Assembly (NCBI GenBank): GCA_001602455.1
Contig: CP012157.1
Coordinates: forward strand, 2,165,733-2,229,732
Origin: Betaproteobacteria bacterium UKL13-2
GTDB lineage: Bacteria > Pseudomonadota > Gammaproteobacteria > Burkholderiales > Usitatibacteraceae
Length of the DNA stretch: 64,000 nucleotides
Direction of reading: 5' to 3'
Each line of letters opens with the position of its first letter. Positions within the stretch are counted from its first letter, which is position 1. Of the stretch, positions 35,694 through 43,688 are shown one piece after another. The translations under genes were made by a program, and so were the position numbers. Below the pieces are notes generated by a model, which was not told the origin of the DNA, searched no databases, and saw only the letters and a program-made list of their open reading frames with translations.

Positions 35694-35815
35694 ACTTCTC
35701 GAAACCGTCGCGAGCGGGCGAAGCTCGTGGCGACGGGTTTGGCAAACACGGGACACGTACCCAGTGTACGGCACCGCAGGCGCGAAATTCGCCCACGCAG
35801 CAGGTTTATAGAAAT
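35694..35815 (+). repeat. R1 dispersed repeat, copy B
   Basis: Begins ACTTCTCGAAACCGTCGCG and ends CAGGTTTATAGAAAT, with the core CACGTACCCAGTGTACGG and GGGTTTGGCAAACACGGG. It lies left of the restriction-modification operon, in the same orientation as copy C on the other side. Confidence 0.88.
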
Positions 35816-35827
35816 TCCCCAAAAACA

Positions 35828-35875
35828 AAACCCTATATTCGGCGGGCATCTTCAAGCGTTTTTGCTCGGAACGAC
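35828..35875 (+). repeat. R2 module, partial copy 2
   Basis: AAACCCTATATTC, then GGCGGGCATCTTCAAGC and TTTTTGCTCGGAA, resembles the left half of the copy at 57769. The right arm is missing. Confidence 0.5.
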
Positions 35876-35903
35876 AAGCTGGATGGGGACTTTGCATAAT
35901 GCG

Positions 35904-35912
35904 AGCCTGACC
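35904..35912 (+). repeat. 9-bp direct repeat (left target duplication)
   Basis: AGCCTGACC, repeated exactly at 36113-36121 on the other side of the inverted ends of the 200-bp element. Confidence 0.75.
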
Positions 35913-36112
35913 CTCATGGCACTACCTTAAGCGAACATCTACTCTCAACTTAAAGACATCGGCTTGCCTAAACCGACTCCGAAAACTGTCTCTCCGGCGA
36001 ACAACCACAGGGGTTGTGCCGAGCCGGGGTTCAAGTTCGTTAGGTTATCTAAAAAAATTCAACTTGGATCCCGGCCGTCGCCGGGACGACAGACTTAAGG
36101 TAGTGCCATGAG
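35913..36112. mobile_element. 200-bp MITE-like element
   Basis: Perfect 19-bp terminal inverted repeats: CTCATGGCACTACCTTAAG at 35913-35931 and its reverse complement at 36094-36112. It is flanked by 9-bp direct repeats AGCCTGACC, as left by transposition. It is too short to encode a transposase; no ORF is plausible. The interior holds one R3-type hairpin (35985-36095). A non-autonomous element moved by a transposase elsewhere in the genome is the simplest reading. The IS family cannot be named from this alone. Confidence 0.85.
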
Positions 36113-36121
36113 AGCCTGACC
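36113..36121 (+). repeat. 9-bp direct repeat (right target duplication)
   Basis: AGCCTGACC, identical to 35904-35912. Confidence 0.75.
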
Positions 36122-36157
36122 CGTTTTATTACACGTTTTATTACAATTTCAAGCCCG

Positions 36158-37783
36158 CTACGGCAACAACGGTAACCCAAGCTCTTTCAAAAATTCATTG
36201 TGCTTCGCTGTCGCTGCCTTAATCTCTTCCTCAATATCCATCAGCTTTGCATGGTTAGCCGCGAGGTCTATCTCTTCGTCAGCCGTCGCCGTACTGATGT
36301 AGCGGGAGATGTTAAGGTTGAAATCATTCTTCTCGATCTCTGCCATCTCCACGCGGCGGGAGTATCTGGCCGCTTCCGTGCGGAACTGATAGGTGTCGAT
36401 GATCTTTTGAATGTGTTCGGGCTTGAGCTGATTCTGGCGCTTGCCTTTCTCAAAATTCTCAGCCGCGTTGATGAACAGCACATCATCCGGCTTCTTGCAT
36501 TTCTTGAGCACCAGAATGCAAACCGGAATACCCGTGGAATAGAAAAGATTCGCGGGCAGGCCGATGACGGTGTCGATATGGCCGTCTTTCAGCAGCTTGG
36601 TGCGAATGCGCTCTTCAGCCCCGCCACGGAACAGCACGCCGTGCGGCAAGATGATCGCCATCACCCCTTCGTCTTTGAGGAAGTGAAAGCCGTGCAACAG
36701 AAAGGCGAAGTCGGCGGCAGACTTCGGCGCAAGCCCATGGCTTTTGAAGCGCACGTCGTCGGCCAGCGCGTCGGTGGGCTCCCAACGGTAGCTGAAAGGC
36801 GGGTTGGCGACGATGGCATCAAAGCTCGGCTTCTTCGCCGGGTTCTGTTCGCGCATCATGTCCCACTCGTTGAGCAGCGTGTCACCGTGGAAGATGTCGA
36901 ACTCCGTGTCCTTCACCCCGTGCAGCAGCATGTTCATGCGGGCGAGGTTGTAGGTGGTGATGTTCTTCTCTTGTCCGTAAATCTTACCGATGGTGCCGCC
37001 GGCCTTGTTCACCTTCTTGCGCACGTTGAGCAGCAATGAGCCGGAGCCGCAGGCGAAATCCATCACGCTCTCTAGCCGCTTCTTGGTCCCCGTCTTCGGT
37101 TCCTGGCTGTCCAGCGTCACGATGGCGGAGAGGATGTCGGAAATCTGCTGCGGCGTGTAGAACTCACCGGCCTTCTTGCCGGACCCCGCGGCGAACTGGC
37201 CGATCAGGTATTCATAGGCATCGCCCAGCGCGTCGATGTCAGTGGAGAAATCTGCCAGCCCCTCAGCGATCTTCTGGATGATCGCGCAGAGTTTCGCGTT
37301 GCGATCCTCATATTTCTTGCCAAGCTTGGTGGAGCCAAGGTCGATCTCCGAGAACAAGCCCGCAAACGTGCTCTCGAACGATTCATTTTCGATGTACTTG
37401 AACCCGGCTTGCAACTTGTTCAGCAGTTCACCGTCTTGCGTGCGGGCTAGGTTGGCGATACTGTTCCAGAGGTGGGCGGGTTGGATAACGTAATGCACCT
37501 TGCGGCGCATTTGCTTTTCGAACGCAGGGATGTCGTCCACGTTCTTCGCATACCACTGCGCCAACGGCACCTTGCGCGCATATCCGCCCACTTCTGCGTC
37601 CACATCGGGGTAATCCTTACCCAACTCCTTCTTCGCTGCCGTCTCGTAGTTGTCGGAAAGGTAGCGCAGGAAGAGGAAGGACAGCATGTAATCGCGGAAG
37701 TCGTCCGCATCCATCGCGCCGCGCAGTTGATCGGCGATGCTCCAGAGGGTGTTGCCGAGTTGTTTTTGGTTTTGTTCGGTCAT
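36158..37783 (-). CDS. hsdM: type I restriction-modification methyltransferase subunit HsdM
   Basis: 541 residues. N-terminal helical HsdM_N domain (about 8-140) followed by an N6-adenine methyltransferase core with the SAM motif FACGSGSLLL (about 243) and the catalytic NPPF (about 330). It methylates adenines at the site specified by HsdS. The start overlaps the dinD stop (ATGA). Its length is close to the M subunits of EcoR124I-like (type IC) systems. It is unusually the last gene, behind hsdR and hsdS. The MITE-like element ends 46 nt past its stop. Confidence 0.96.
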   Translation of the reverse strand: MTEQNQKQLGNTLWSIADQLRGAMDADDFRDYMLSFLFLRYLSDNYETAAKKELGKDYPDVDAEVGGYARKVPLAQWYAKNVDDIPAFEKQMRRKVHYVIQPAHLWNSIANLARTQDGELLNKLQAGFKYIENESFESTFAGLFSEIDLGSTKLGKKYEDRNAKLCAIIQKIAEGLADFSTDIDALGDAYEYLIGQFAAGSGKKAGEFYTPQQISDILSAIVTLDSQEPKTGTKKRLESVMDFACGSGSLLLNVRKKVNKAGGTIGKIYGQEKNITTYNLARMNMLLHGVKDTEFDIFHGDTLLNEWDMMREQNPAKKPSFDAIVANPPFSYRWEPTDALADDVRFKSHGLAPKSAADFAFLLHGFHFLKDEGVMAIILPHGVLFRGGAEERIRTKLLKDGHIDTVIGLPANLFYSTGIPVCILVLKKCKKPDDVLFINAAENFEKGKRQNQLKPEHIQKIIDTYQFRTEAARYSRRVEMAEIEKNDFNLNISRYISTATADEEIDLAANHAKLMDIEEEIKAATAKHNEFLKELGLPLLP

Positions 37784-38649
37784 GGCTTATCTTTTTTATC
37801 TGCTCGAGGGGGAAGCGCCTTGGTTTGCCTTGCCAGCTTCTTTTCTTCCAACTTGACCCGCCGCTCCAGCTTTTGCAGGTCTTCCTCGGCGGCCAGCTTT
37901 TCTGGCTGGATGCCACGCTGACCAAGCATATCGCGCACACTCTCGTTGTTCTTTACATGCTCATGGGTGATCATGCCTTCCCCACGTAAGTTGGCTTGCT
38001 CCACGTTGTGATTCGTCATTTCGGTGGCCAGGTTTTTTGCGGCAATCGTCAGCGTGGGCAAAAAGTCCGCCAACGGGCGGCTTTTTACAATGCCGTATTT
38101 GTCTTTCATGGCCTGCGTGGTATGCCCCCCAAAAAGGGCCTGATCGCCCCCGGAGCGGATGCGGCCAAAACCAGCATCATCCACGCCGCGCTCGAAAATA
38201 TTTTGCGACAGCGATTTTTCCGACTCCCTCAGCCGGTCACGCGCCTCCATTCGCGCCTGTAGCCGCATGCGGTCTTCAATCAGCTCCTGCTTGCGGGTTT
38301 GCACGGCAAAATAACTTTGCGCGAAGGCGATCTCGGGCTTGCGCGGGTCGCCGTTCTGGGCAACCAGATAGCAGGCGTAACGGGTGAGCATGAAATCATC
38401 AATTTCACGCTTCGAGCTGCTGCCCAGCTCGACCATTTTCGTGACGCCACGAAAATGGTCAGAAGCCGCATGGCCAGAGGCTTCGCAGGATTCCATGGCG
38501 CGCTGGATGGCCGTTTGAAAATTCTCCCAACGGGCATAGCCCAGCGGCGATTGCAGATCGCGGGCAAACCAGAACTCGATGCCCTCGGAATCGGCCCGCT
38601 GCACGATAGATTCAAGGTTGTGCTGTAGGGCTTGTAGTTGTTTATCCAT
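37780..38649 (-). CDS. dinD: DinD-like (DNA damage-inducible protein D family) protein
   Basis: 289 residues from the ATG at 38649, with GGAGG 8 nt upstream; a longer frame lacks support. The N-terminal part (about 15-120: EGIEFWFARDLQSPLGYARWENFQTAI ... DDFMLTRYACYLVAQNGDPRKPEIA) is the Bro-N-like fold of DinD/P22 Ant homologues. The C-terminal half has YGIVKSRPLADFLPTLTI, EMTNHNVEQ and a charged coiled-coil tail (about 245-289). E. coli DinD is SOS-induced and modulates RecA; no LexA box is evident here. It is embedded between hsdS and hsdM, overlapping hsdM by 4 nt and the preceding small ORF by 8 nt, so it is translated as part of the restriction operon. Confidence 0.9.
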   Translation of the reverse strand: MDKQLQALQHNLESIVQRADSEGIEFWFARDLQSPLGYARWENFQTAIQRAMESCEASGHAASDHFRGVTKMVELGSSSKREIDDFMLTRYACYLVAQNGDPRKPEIAFAQSYFAVQTRKQELIEDRMRLQARMEARDRLRESEKSLSQNIFERGVDDAGFGRIRSGGDQALFGGHTTQAMKDKYGIVKSRPLADFLPTLTIAAKNLATEMTNHNVEQANLRGEGMITHEHVKNNESVRDMLGQRGIQPEKLAAEEDLQKLERRVKLEEKKLARQTKALPPRADKKDKP

Positions 38650-38833
38650 GGCACGGCCTCCACTGTTTTTTGGCCCCAGCGGGGTGTTGAACCGCCGGGG
38701 ATTTCTTCGTCGTTGCCACAAGGCCCATGTCCACTTGAGCCGTCAAGGATTGCTTGACAGTTGCCGCAAGGCCCAACAGTCGTTGAGTTGTCAAGGAATC
38801 CTTGACTACTGCGCATACACCTATCCCGCTCAT
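38642..38833 (-). CDS. 63-residue repeat-containing small protein, unknown
   Basis: Its ATG overlaps the hsdS stop (ATGA, with GAGGT just upstream), and its TAA overlaps the dinD start (ATGGATAA). That is the geometry of a translated operon gene. The peptide contains an approximate 16-residue repeat: VKDSLTTQRLLGLAAT, then VKQSLTAQVDMGLVAT, then a decayed KKSPAVQ. At the DNA level the repeat carries palindromes GTCAAGGAATCCTTGAC and GTCAAG-N5-CTTGAC. No family is recognised. An alternative is that this is a non-coding repeat between hsdS and dinD that happens to be open. Confidence 0.5.
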   Translation of the reverse strand: MSGIGVCAVVKDSLTTQRLLGLAATVKQSLTAQVDMGLVATTKKSPAVQHPAGAKKQWRPCHG

Positions 38834-40071
38834 ACCTCAACCGCTTCCGGGGATGGGAAAAGCTGCTGCATCAGCCCTTTCTTGTGGGTCTTGAGGGCTT
38901 CGTGTTTTTGGGTTTCGGCGGTGATCAGGGCGTCGAGGCTGCTCAAGCACGAGGCGATGCGTTGTTGTTCGTCGGCGGACGGAAAGCCGACTGCAATCGA
39001 TTTGACGATCTCACCAGATAAGTTGCCTTGGCCGCCTTGGAGGTAAGTCGCCACAATCCAGTCCTTCTTGAAACTCAAGAATTGGTAGATGAAGGGGTTA
39101 CTCTCTTTGGATTTCAGACACAAGATCGCCTGATTTATTGCCCCGTCTATTTTTGCGAGGGCGACATCACCACTATTCGCACCATACAGCGCGACCAAGA
39201 CGTCCCCTTTAGTGACCATCTTAGCCGCTGAATTCGCCAGACCTTCACGTGTCAGAAACAGGTCAGTCTTATCTCGGGCAATCTCTGCGGATCTTATGAA
39301 TGGAATATCGCCACCGTAGTATTCGGCCTTTGCTGTGCTTGGCGTGCCGCCACTAAAGGAACTGCAAACGGAGCTGAGAGTCCGTGGTTCCCACTCCGCG
39401 GCGTTTTGGAATTCGGGGAAGCGGAGACGGGGTTGGGTTTCGCCTTCGCGAGGAAAAAGCTGCTGCATCAGCCCTTTTTTATGGGTCTTGAGCGCGTCCA
39501 CTTTCCGCGCTTGCGCGGCCATCAGCTTATCCACCGAACTCAGGCACTCCGCGAGTTTTTGTTGTTCAGCGGGGGCGGGAATTGCCAAACGATACAGCTT
39601 CCGAATTACGCTCGGATGCGCTTTGAACTGGTAGTCAAAGGTAAGCGAGGCATGAAGGGCCTGAAGGTGGTTTGCGAGAAAGCGATAATTTAGATGACTC
39701 GTTTTGAGCCGCATAAACCCGGAAACATTTGTGACCGAAAACTTATGCGTGGGCCGATGAAAGAAATCTCCGCCACCATCGATGGACCACGAGATAAGCT
39801 CTTCATCGAACATGAACCTCCCATATGTGCCCATGAGGCCGCTGTTCTTCACGGATGAAGAGTAGATAGGGTAGCAACCCGGAATGGCTTTAATGTCTTG
39901 ACCGGAAATGACCTCGCCCCTGCCAAGTTCAACCCAACCCAACTCCTCAAGCTCTTCAAGAACGTAGGGATGCCAGGACTCTGCCATCCGAAACTCCGGA
40001 AAACGCAACTTCGGCAGCAACAGGGGTTTTGCCTCTTGTTCCGTGGCAGTCGCTTTGGTCTTACTGCTCAT
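38830..40071 (-). CDS. hsdS: type I restriction-modification specificity subunit HsdS
   Basis: 413 residues from the ATG at 40071, which overlaps the end of hsdR by 11 nt. Two target-recognition domains are present (about 25-180 and 225-375), each followed by a conserved helix: EQQKLAECLSSVDKLMAAQ and EQQRIASCLSSLDALITAE. Both helices end in LKTHKKGLMQQLFP. TRD2 begins RTLSSVCSSFSGGTPS, typical for half-site recognition domains. HsdS chooses the bipartite target of the complex; the recognised sequence cannot be predicted. Near-identical DNA at the two helix ends flanks TRD2. Confidence 0.95.
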   Translation of the reverse strand: MSSKTKATATEQEAKPLLLPKLRFPEFRMAESWHPYVLEELEELGWVELGRGEVISGQDIKAIPGCYPIYSSSVKNSGLMGTYGRFMFDEELISWSIDGGGDFFHRPTHKFSVTNVSGFMRLKTSHLNYRFLANHLQALHASLTFDYQFKAHPSVIRKLYRLAIPAPAEQQKLAECLSSVDKLMAAQARKVDALKTHKKGLMQQLFPREGETQPRLRFPEFQNAAEWEPRTLSSVCSSFSGGTPSTAKAEYYGGDIPFIRSAEIARDKTDLFLTREGLANSAAKMVTKGDVLVALYGANSGDVALAKIDGAINQAILCLKSKESNPFIYQFLSFKKDWIVATYLQGGQGNLSGEIVKSIAVGFPSADEQQRIASCLSSLDALITAETQKHEALKTHKKGLMQQLFPSPEAVEV

Positions 40072-43000
40072 AGGCGCTGAGTCCAGAGATGTCGCGGCCA
40101 CCGGCGCGCTTGGTGAGTAGCGGGTGCAGGTCGGACATGAGGGCGAGCTCCGCCTGCGTTCGGGCCTTCCAGCCAAGCTCCAGCGGGGCCATGAGGTCGC
40201 TGAGCTTTTCCGCATCGAAAATCATTCGCTCAAAGATTGCATCCACAAAGGATTGCAGGGCTGCGGTAGTGAGGCCGTGTTTTTGCGCGATGGTGGCGAC
40301 TTCTTTGGCGTTTTTCTCTGCTTTGAATTTGGTGTAGCCCTCGCGGATGGCGGTTTCACTGAGTCCTTCACCCGCCTTGAGCGTGCCGATATATTCGGCG
40401 ATGTCGTCGCGCTCATTCATAAACTTGGCATCGGCGCTGATGAGGCCGATGAGTTGCTCGCGGGTCATCTTCGACTTGCCTCGGCCTTTCCCTAACTCTC
40501 CGGCAGAGAACTTGGCGATGAGGCCCATGATGTAGTCGTAATCAATGACGGCGGAGGCGAAGAGGACAAACTCGAAATCGAGCTGCTCGACGTTATTGTT
40601 GGTTTCGTCGTTGCCGCTGCTTTTGCCTTGTTGGTCTTTGAGCTTTCTGGCGGTATCTAGATACTGGCCTTTGAAGCCGCGCAGGTTTTCCTCGGGCAGT
40701 ACCTGCTCGATGCTGGCTTTGTTGTCCTCGGTAAGGTCGGTGTATTGGTCGAGCTGGGTTTTGAGCCGCTGCACTTCCTTGAAGCGTTCGATAAAGACGG
40801 TCTTGGCAGCGTCACCCTTCAGGTTTGCAACGGCGGAGGGCGTGCAGCCGAGGCCTTGCGACTTCATGAAGGCGTCCAACTTTTGCACGGCTTCCTGCAA
40901 TTTTTCGATCACCACTGGGGCTTTATCGACTAGCCAGATTTCCCGCGCCTGTTCGGCTGTTTTCTCGCCGGAGAACAGGGCGATGGCCGCATCGACGGCG
41001 TCCTGCTGCTGACGAAAATCGAGGATCATGCCCTGTGGTTTAGTTTGATTGAGAACGCGGTTGGTCCGAGAGAAGGCCTGAATCAAGCCGTGGTGCTTGA
41101 GGTTCTTGTCGACGTAGAGCGTGTTGAGGAACTTGGAATCGAAGCCAGTGAGTAACATGTCCACAACAATCGTAATGTCGATCTTCTGCGCAGTCGGATA
41201 GTCGGCATTCGGCCACTGCTGGTCTTTGATGCGCTTTTGCACATCTTGGTAGTAGAGATCGAACTCGCTCAAACGGTGATTGGTACCGTAGCGGGTGTTG
41301 TAGTCGGCGAGGATGGCCTTGAGCGCTGCTTTCTTGCCCTCTGGGTCCACTTCGTTGTCTGCTTGCTCCTGCGGCAAATCTTCTTGAATCTGCTTTACAT
41401 CCGCGTCACCCTCAGCAGGCGGGGAGAATACGCAGGCGACGTTTAGCGGCTTGAACTCAGGATCAGCAGCCAGCTTGTCTGCCAACATCGCATCCTGCAT
41501 GGTCTTGAAGAGCGCGTGGTATTCGATGGCGTCATTGATGGACGCGGTGGCGAGGATGGCATTGAAGCGACGGCCACCCGTGGCGGCATCGTGTTTTGCA
41601 AGGATTTCGCTAACGATGGCCGCTTTAGGAAAAGGCGGTTTTGGCTCACTTTCCTTAGGTGCCCCCTTGCCGACTGGCTTCGACCCCTTCTCGCTCTTTT
41701 GCTTCGGCTTGAAGTAATCGACGTGAAAGCGCAGCACGTTGCCGTCCTCGATGGCGTGCGTGATGGTGTAGGCGTGGAGTTGCTTTTGGAAGAGATCCGC
41801 CGTGGTGCGCATCGAGGCGGTGGTGTCTTCGATTTTTTGCAGCGAAGCATTGGCATCGAAGATCGGTGTGCCGGTGAAGCCGAATAACTGCGCTTGGGGA
41901 AAGAATGACTTGATGGCCTTGTGGTTCTCGCCGAACTGCGAGCGGTGGCATTCGTCGAAGATGAAGACGATGCGTTTGTCGCTCAGCGGGGCCAGCATTT
42001 CCTTGTAGGTGGGCTGGTCGTTTTTCTTGCGCTGCTGGTTTCGCTTGCTAGTTTCGTCGAGTGCCAAGCCGAGCTTCTGGATGGTGGTGACGATCACTTT
42101 GTCGGCGTAGTCCTCCGACAGCAGGCGGCGCACGAGCGCGGCGGTGTTGGTGTTTTCTTCAACACAACCTTCCTGAAATTTGTTGAATTCCTCGCGGGTT
42201 TGACGATCGAGGTCTTTGCGGTCCACCACAAAGACACACTTGTGGATGTGTGGATTTTCTTTGAGGAGCGTGGAGGCTTTGAACGAGGTGAGCGTTTTGC
42301 CGCTGCCGGTGGTGTGCCAGATGAAGCCGTTGCCGTTGTCCTGATCGATGCACTTGACGATGTGCTGCACCGCGTACATTTGGTACGGCCGCATGATCAT
42401 GAGCTTCTGTTCACCCGCAAGCAGGACCATATAGCGGCTGATGGTCTGTCCAAGGTCACATTTTTTTAAGAAGCTATCAGCGAAATCATCAAGGTGGGTG
42501 ATTTTCTTATTGCTCTCATCAGCAAACTCATAAATGGGTAGAAAGCGCTCTTCAGCATTAAAGGCGAAGTGGCGTGCATTGTTGTTCGCAAAGTAGTAGG
42601 TGCGGTCGCGATTGCTGACGATGAAGAGCTGCATGAAGCTGAGCAGCGTCTTGGTGTAGCCATTGCCCGGGTCGTTTTTATATTCAACGATCTGCTCCAT
42701 GGCGCGGCGAGGGTTAACGCCGAGTGTCTTTAGCTCGACCTGCACCACAGGTACGCCATTGATGAGGATTAGCACATCATAGCGATGGTGGCTGTAGTCG
42801 GTGTTGATGCGAAGCTGATGGACGACCTCAAAGGTGTTCTTGCACCAGTCTTTGATGTTGACGAGCGTGTAATTCAGCGGCGTGCCGTCGTCGCGGGTGA
42901 AGCTATTGATGGTGCGAAGCGTCTTGGCGGTGGCGAAGGCGTCATGCGTGACAATCTCATCGAGCAAGCGGGCGAACTCGCTATCGGTGAGGTTGACACG

Positions 43001-43183
43001 GTTGAGCGCTTCGAATTTATCGCGGAAGTTGCTCTCAAGCGCAGCGCGGTCACGAATATCGGCACGGTATTCGTACTTCAAATCTTGCAGCTTGCCGATG
43101 AAACCATACTCGATGGTTTCTTCATTGACCGAATGAGATGGCTTGCGTAGAGGCTGGCTGTAAGGAGTATCTGACAGGGGCAT
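40061..43183 (-). CDS. hsdR: type I restriction endonuclease motor subunit HsdR
   Basis: 1040 residues, almost the length of EcoR124I HsdR. The N-terminal nuclease domain has a D/ExK-type motif (VVQVELKTLG, near residue 155). The superfamily 2 translocase has Walker A TTGSGKT (about 293), DECHRSQ (about 409) and FGFTGTP; motif VI-like QAFSRTNR is present. The C-terminal helical domain binds the methyltransferase core. It cuts DNA after ATP-driven translocation when sites are unmethylated. First gene of the hsdR-hsdS-orf63-dinD-hsdM operon. No damage or frameshift was seen, so the system appears intact. Confidence 0.97.
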   Translation of the reverse strand: MPLSDTPYSQPLRKPSHSVNEETIEYGFIGKLQDLKYEYRADIRDRAALESNFRDKFEALNRVNLTDSEFARLLDEIVTHDAFATAKTLRTINSFTRDDGTPLNYTLVNIKDWCKNTFEVVHQLRINTDYSHHRYDVLILINGVPVVQVELKTLGVNPRRAMEQIVEYKNDPGNGYTKTLLSFMQLFIVSNRDRTYYFANNNARHFAFNAEERFLPIYEFADESNKKITHLDDFADSFLKKCDLGQTISRYMVLLAGEQKLMIMRPYQMYAVQHIVKCIDQDNGNGFIWHTTGSGKTLTSFKASTLLKENPHIHKCVFVVDRKDLDRQTREEFNKFQEGCVEENTNTAALVRRLLSEDYADKVIVTTIQKLGLALDETSKRNQQRKKNDQPTYKEMLAPLSDKRIVFIFDECHRSQFGENHKAIKSFFPQAQLFGFTGTPIFDANASLQKIEDTTASMRTTADLFQKQLHAYTITHAIEDGNVLRFHVDYFKPKQKSEKGSKPVGKGAPKESEPKPPFPKAAIVSEILAKHDAATGGRRFNAILATASINDAIEYHALFKTMQDAMLADKLAADPEFKPLNVACVFSPPAEGDADVKQIQEDLPQEQADNEVDPEGKKAALKAILADYNTRYGTNHRLSEFDLYYQDVQKRIKDQQWPNADYPTAQKIDITIVVDMLLTGFDSKFLNTLYVDKNLKHHGLIQAFSRTNRVLNQTKPQGMILDFRQQQDAVDAAIALFSGEKTAEQAREIWLVDKAPVVIEKLQEAVQKLDAFMKSQGLGCTPSAVANLKGDAAKTVFIERFKEVQRLKTQLDQYTDLTEDNKASIEQVLPEENLRGFKGQYLDTARKLKDQQGKSSGNDETNNNVEQLDFEFVLFASAVIDYDYIMGLIAKFSAGELGKGRGKSKMTREQLIGLISADAKFMNERDDIAEYIGTLKAGEGLSETAIREGYTKFKAEKNAKEVATIAQKHGLTTAALQSFVDAIFERMIFDAEKLSDLMAPLELGWKARTQAELALMSDLHPLLTKRAGGRDISGLSAYEQ

Positions 43184-43308
43184 GGCTAAAGAATGGAGGT
43201 GTTACGGCGTTTGTTCTGCGGTGGGTTTACTCGCTCGCTGCACTTTACAGAAGTTAGCTACTCCTGCAACCATCCCAATCGATGAGATTAAAAAATGGGC
43301 CCAAATAC
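43184..43308. other. hsdR upstream region
   Basis: Must contain the operon promoter, but no strong -35/-10 pair, palindrome or C-protein box is visible. Confidence 0.4.
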
Positions 43309-43376
43309 CAAACCCCTTATTTGACGGCTATTTCCAGCCATTTTTGCCTGAAAACGCCCGCCCCTATTACGATTTT
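43309..43376 (+). repeat. R2 module, copy 3
   Basis: ACCCCTTATTTGACGG, CAGCCATTTTTGCCTG and AACGCCCG show the same order as the copy at 62195. It directly precedes R1 copy C. Confidence 0.6.
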
Positions 43377-43385
43377 GCACTTGGG

Positions 43386-43525
43386 AATTTCTAAAAACCG
43401 TCGCGAGCGGGTGAAGTTGGCAGTGACGGGTTTGGCAAACACGGGACACGTACCCAGTGTACGGCGACGAATTTGACACACGCGGGAACTGACGGATTCG
43501 CCCGCGCAGTAGGTTTTTAGAAGTT
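43386..43525 (+). repeat. R1 dispersed repeat, copy C (longest)
   Basis: 140 bp from TTTCTAAAAACCGTCGCG to AGTAGGTTTTTAGAAGTT, with the full internal GGGTTTGGCAAACACGGG and CACGTACCCAGTGTACGGCG. Same orientation as copy B on the far side of the restriction operon. Confidence 0.9.
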
Positions 43526-43571
43526 CCCACTTTCACCAGTTTTGTTTTGTCTGCGATTCCCCACGCGGGGT

Positions 43572-43607
43572 GCATTTCGCGCATTTCGCGCATCGCGCGC
43601 ATTTCAG
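43572..43607 (+). repeat. 9-bp x 4 tandem repeat
   Basis: GCATTTCGC, GCATTTCGC, GCATCGCGC and GCATTTCAG in a row, non-coding. Confidence 0.8.
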
Positions 43608-43618
43608 TATGCGAAGAA

Positions 43619-43675
43619 AATTGGATCCCCGCCGGGCGCAACCCTTGTGGTTGTGCGCGGGGACGGGGGATTTTT
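43619..43675 (-). repeat. R3 hairpin repeat, single inverted copy
   Basis: Read on the minus strand it has GCGCACAACCACAAGGGTTGCGCC followed by GGCGGGGATCC, the same core as the array at 24721-25489. It lies 14 nt past the ABC permease stop codon. Confidence 0.7.
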
Positions 43676-43688
43676 TTAATTGGCTGCG

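Noticed and set aside
36200-37039. Plus-strand 279-codon frame opposite hsdM
   Set aside because: Antisense to a conserved gene; no family features.
38280-38840. 186-codon minus-strand frame overlapping dinD and orf63
   Set aside because: Out of frame with both; the Gly/Cys-rich repeat comes from reading the hsdS-dinD intergenic repeat in another frame.
36158-43183. Prophage or integrative element around the restriction operon
   Set aside because: No integrase, tRNA attachment site or phage structural genes; only the short repeats flank it.
43619-43675. Rho-independent terminator for the ABC permease gene
   Set aside because: The T-tract lies on the wrong side of the hairpin for the minus-strand operon; it is better explained as an inverted R3 copy.
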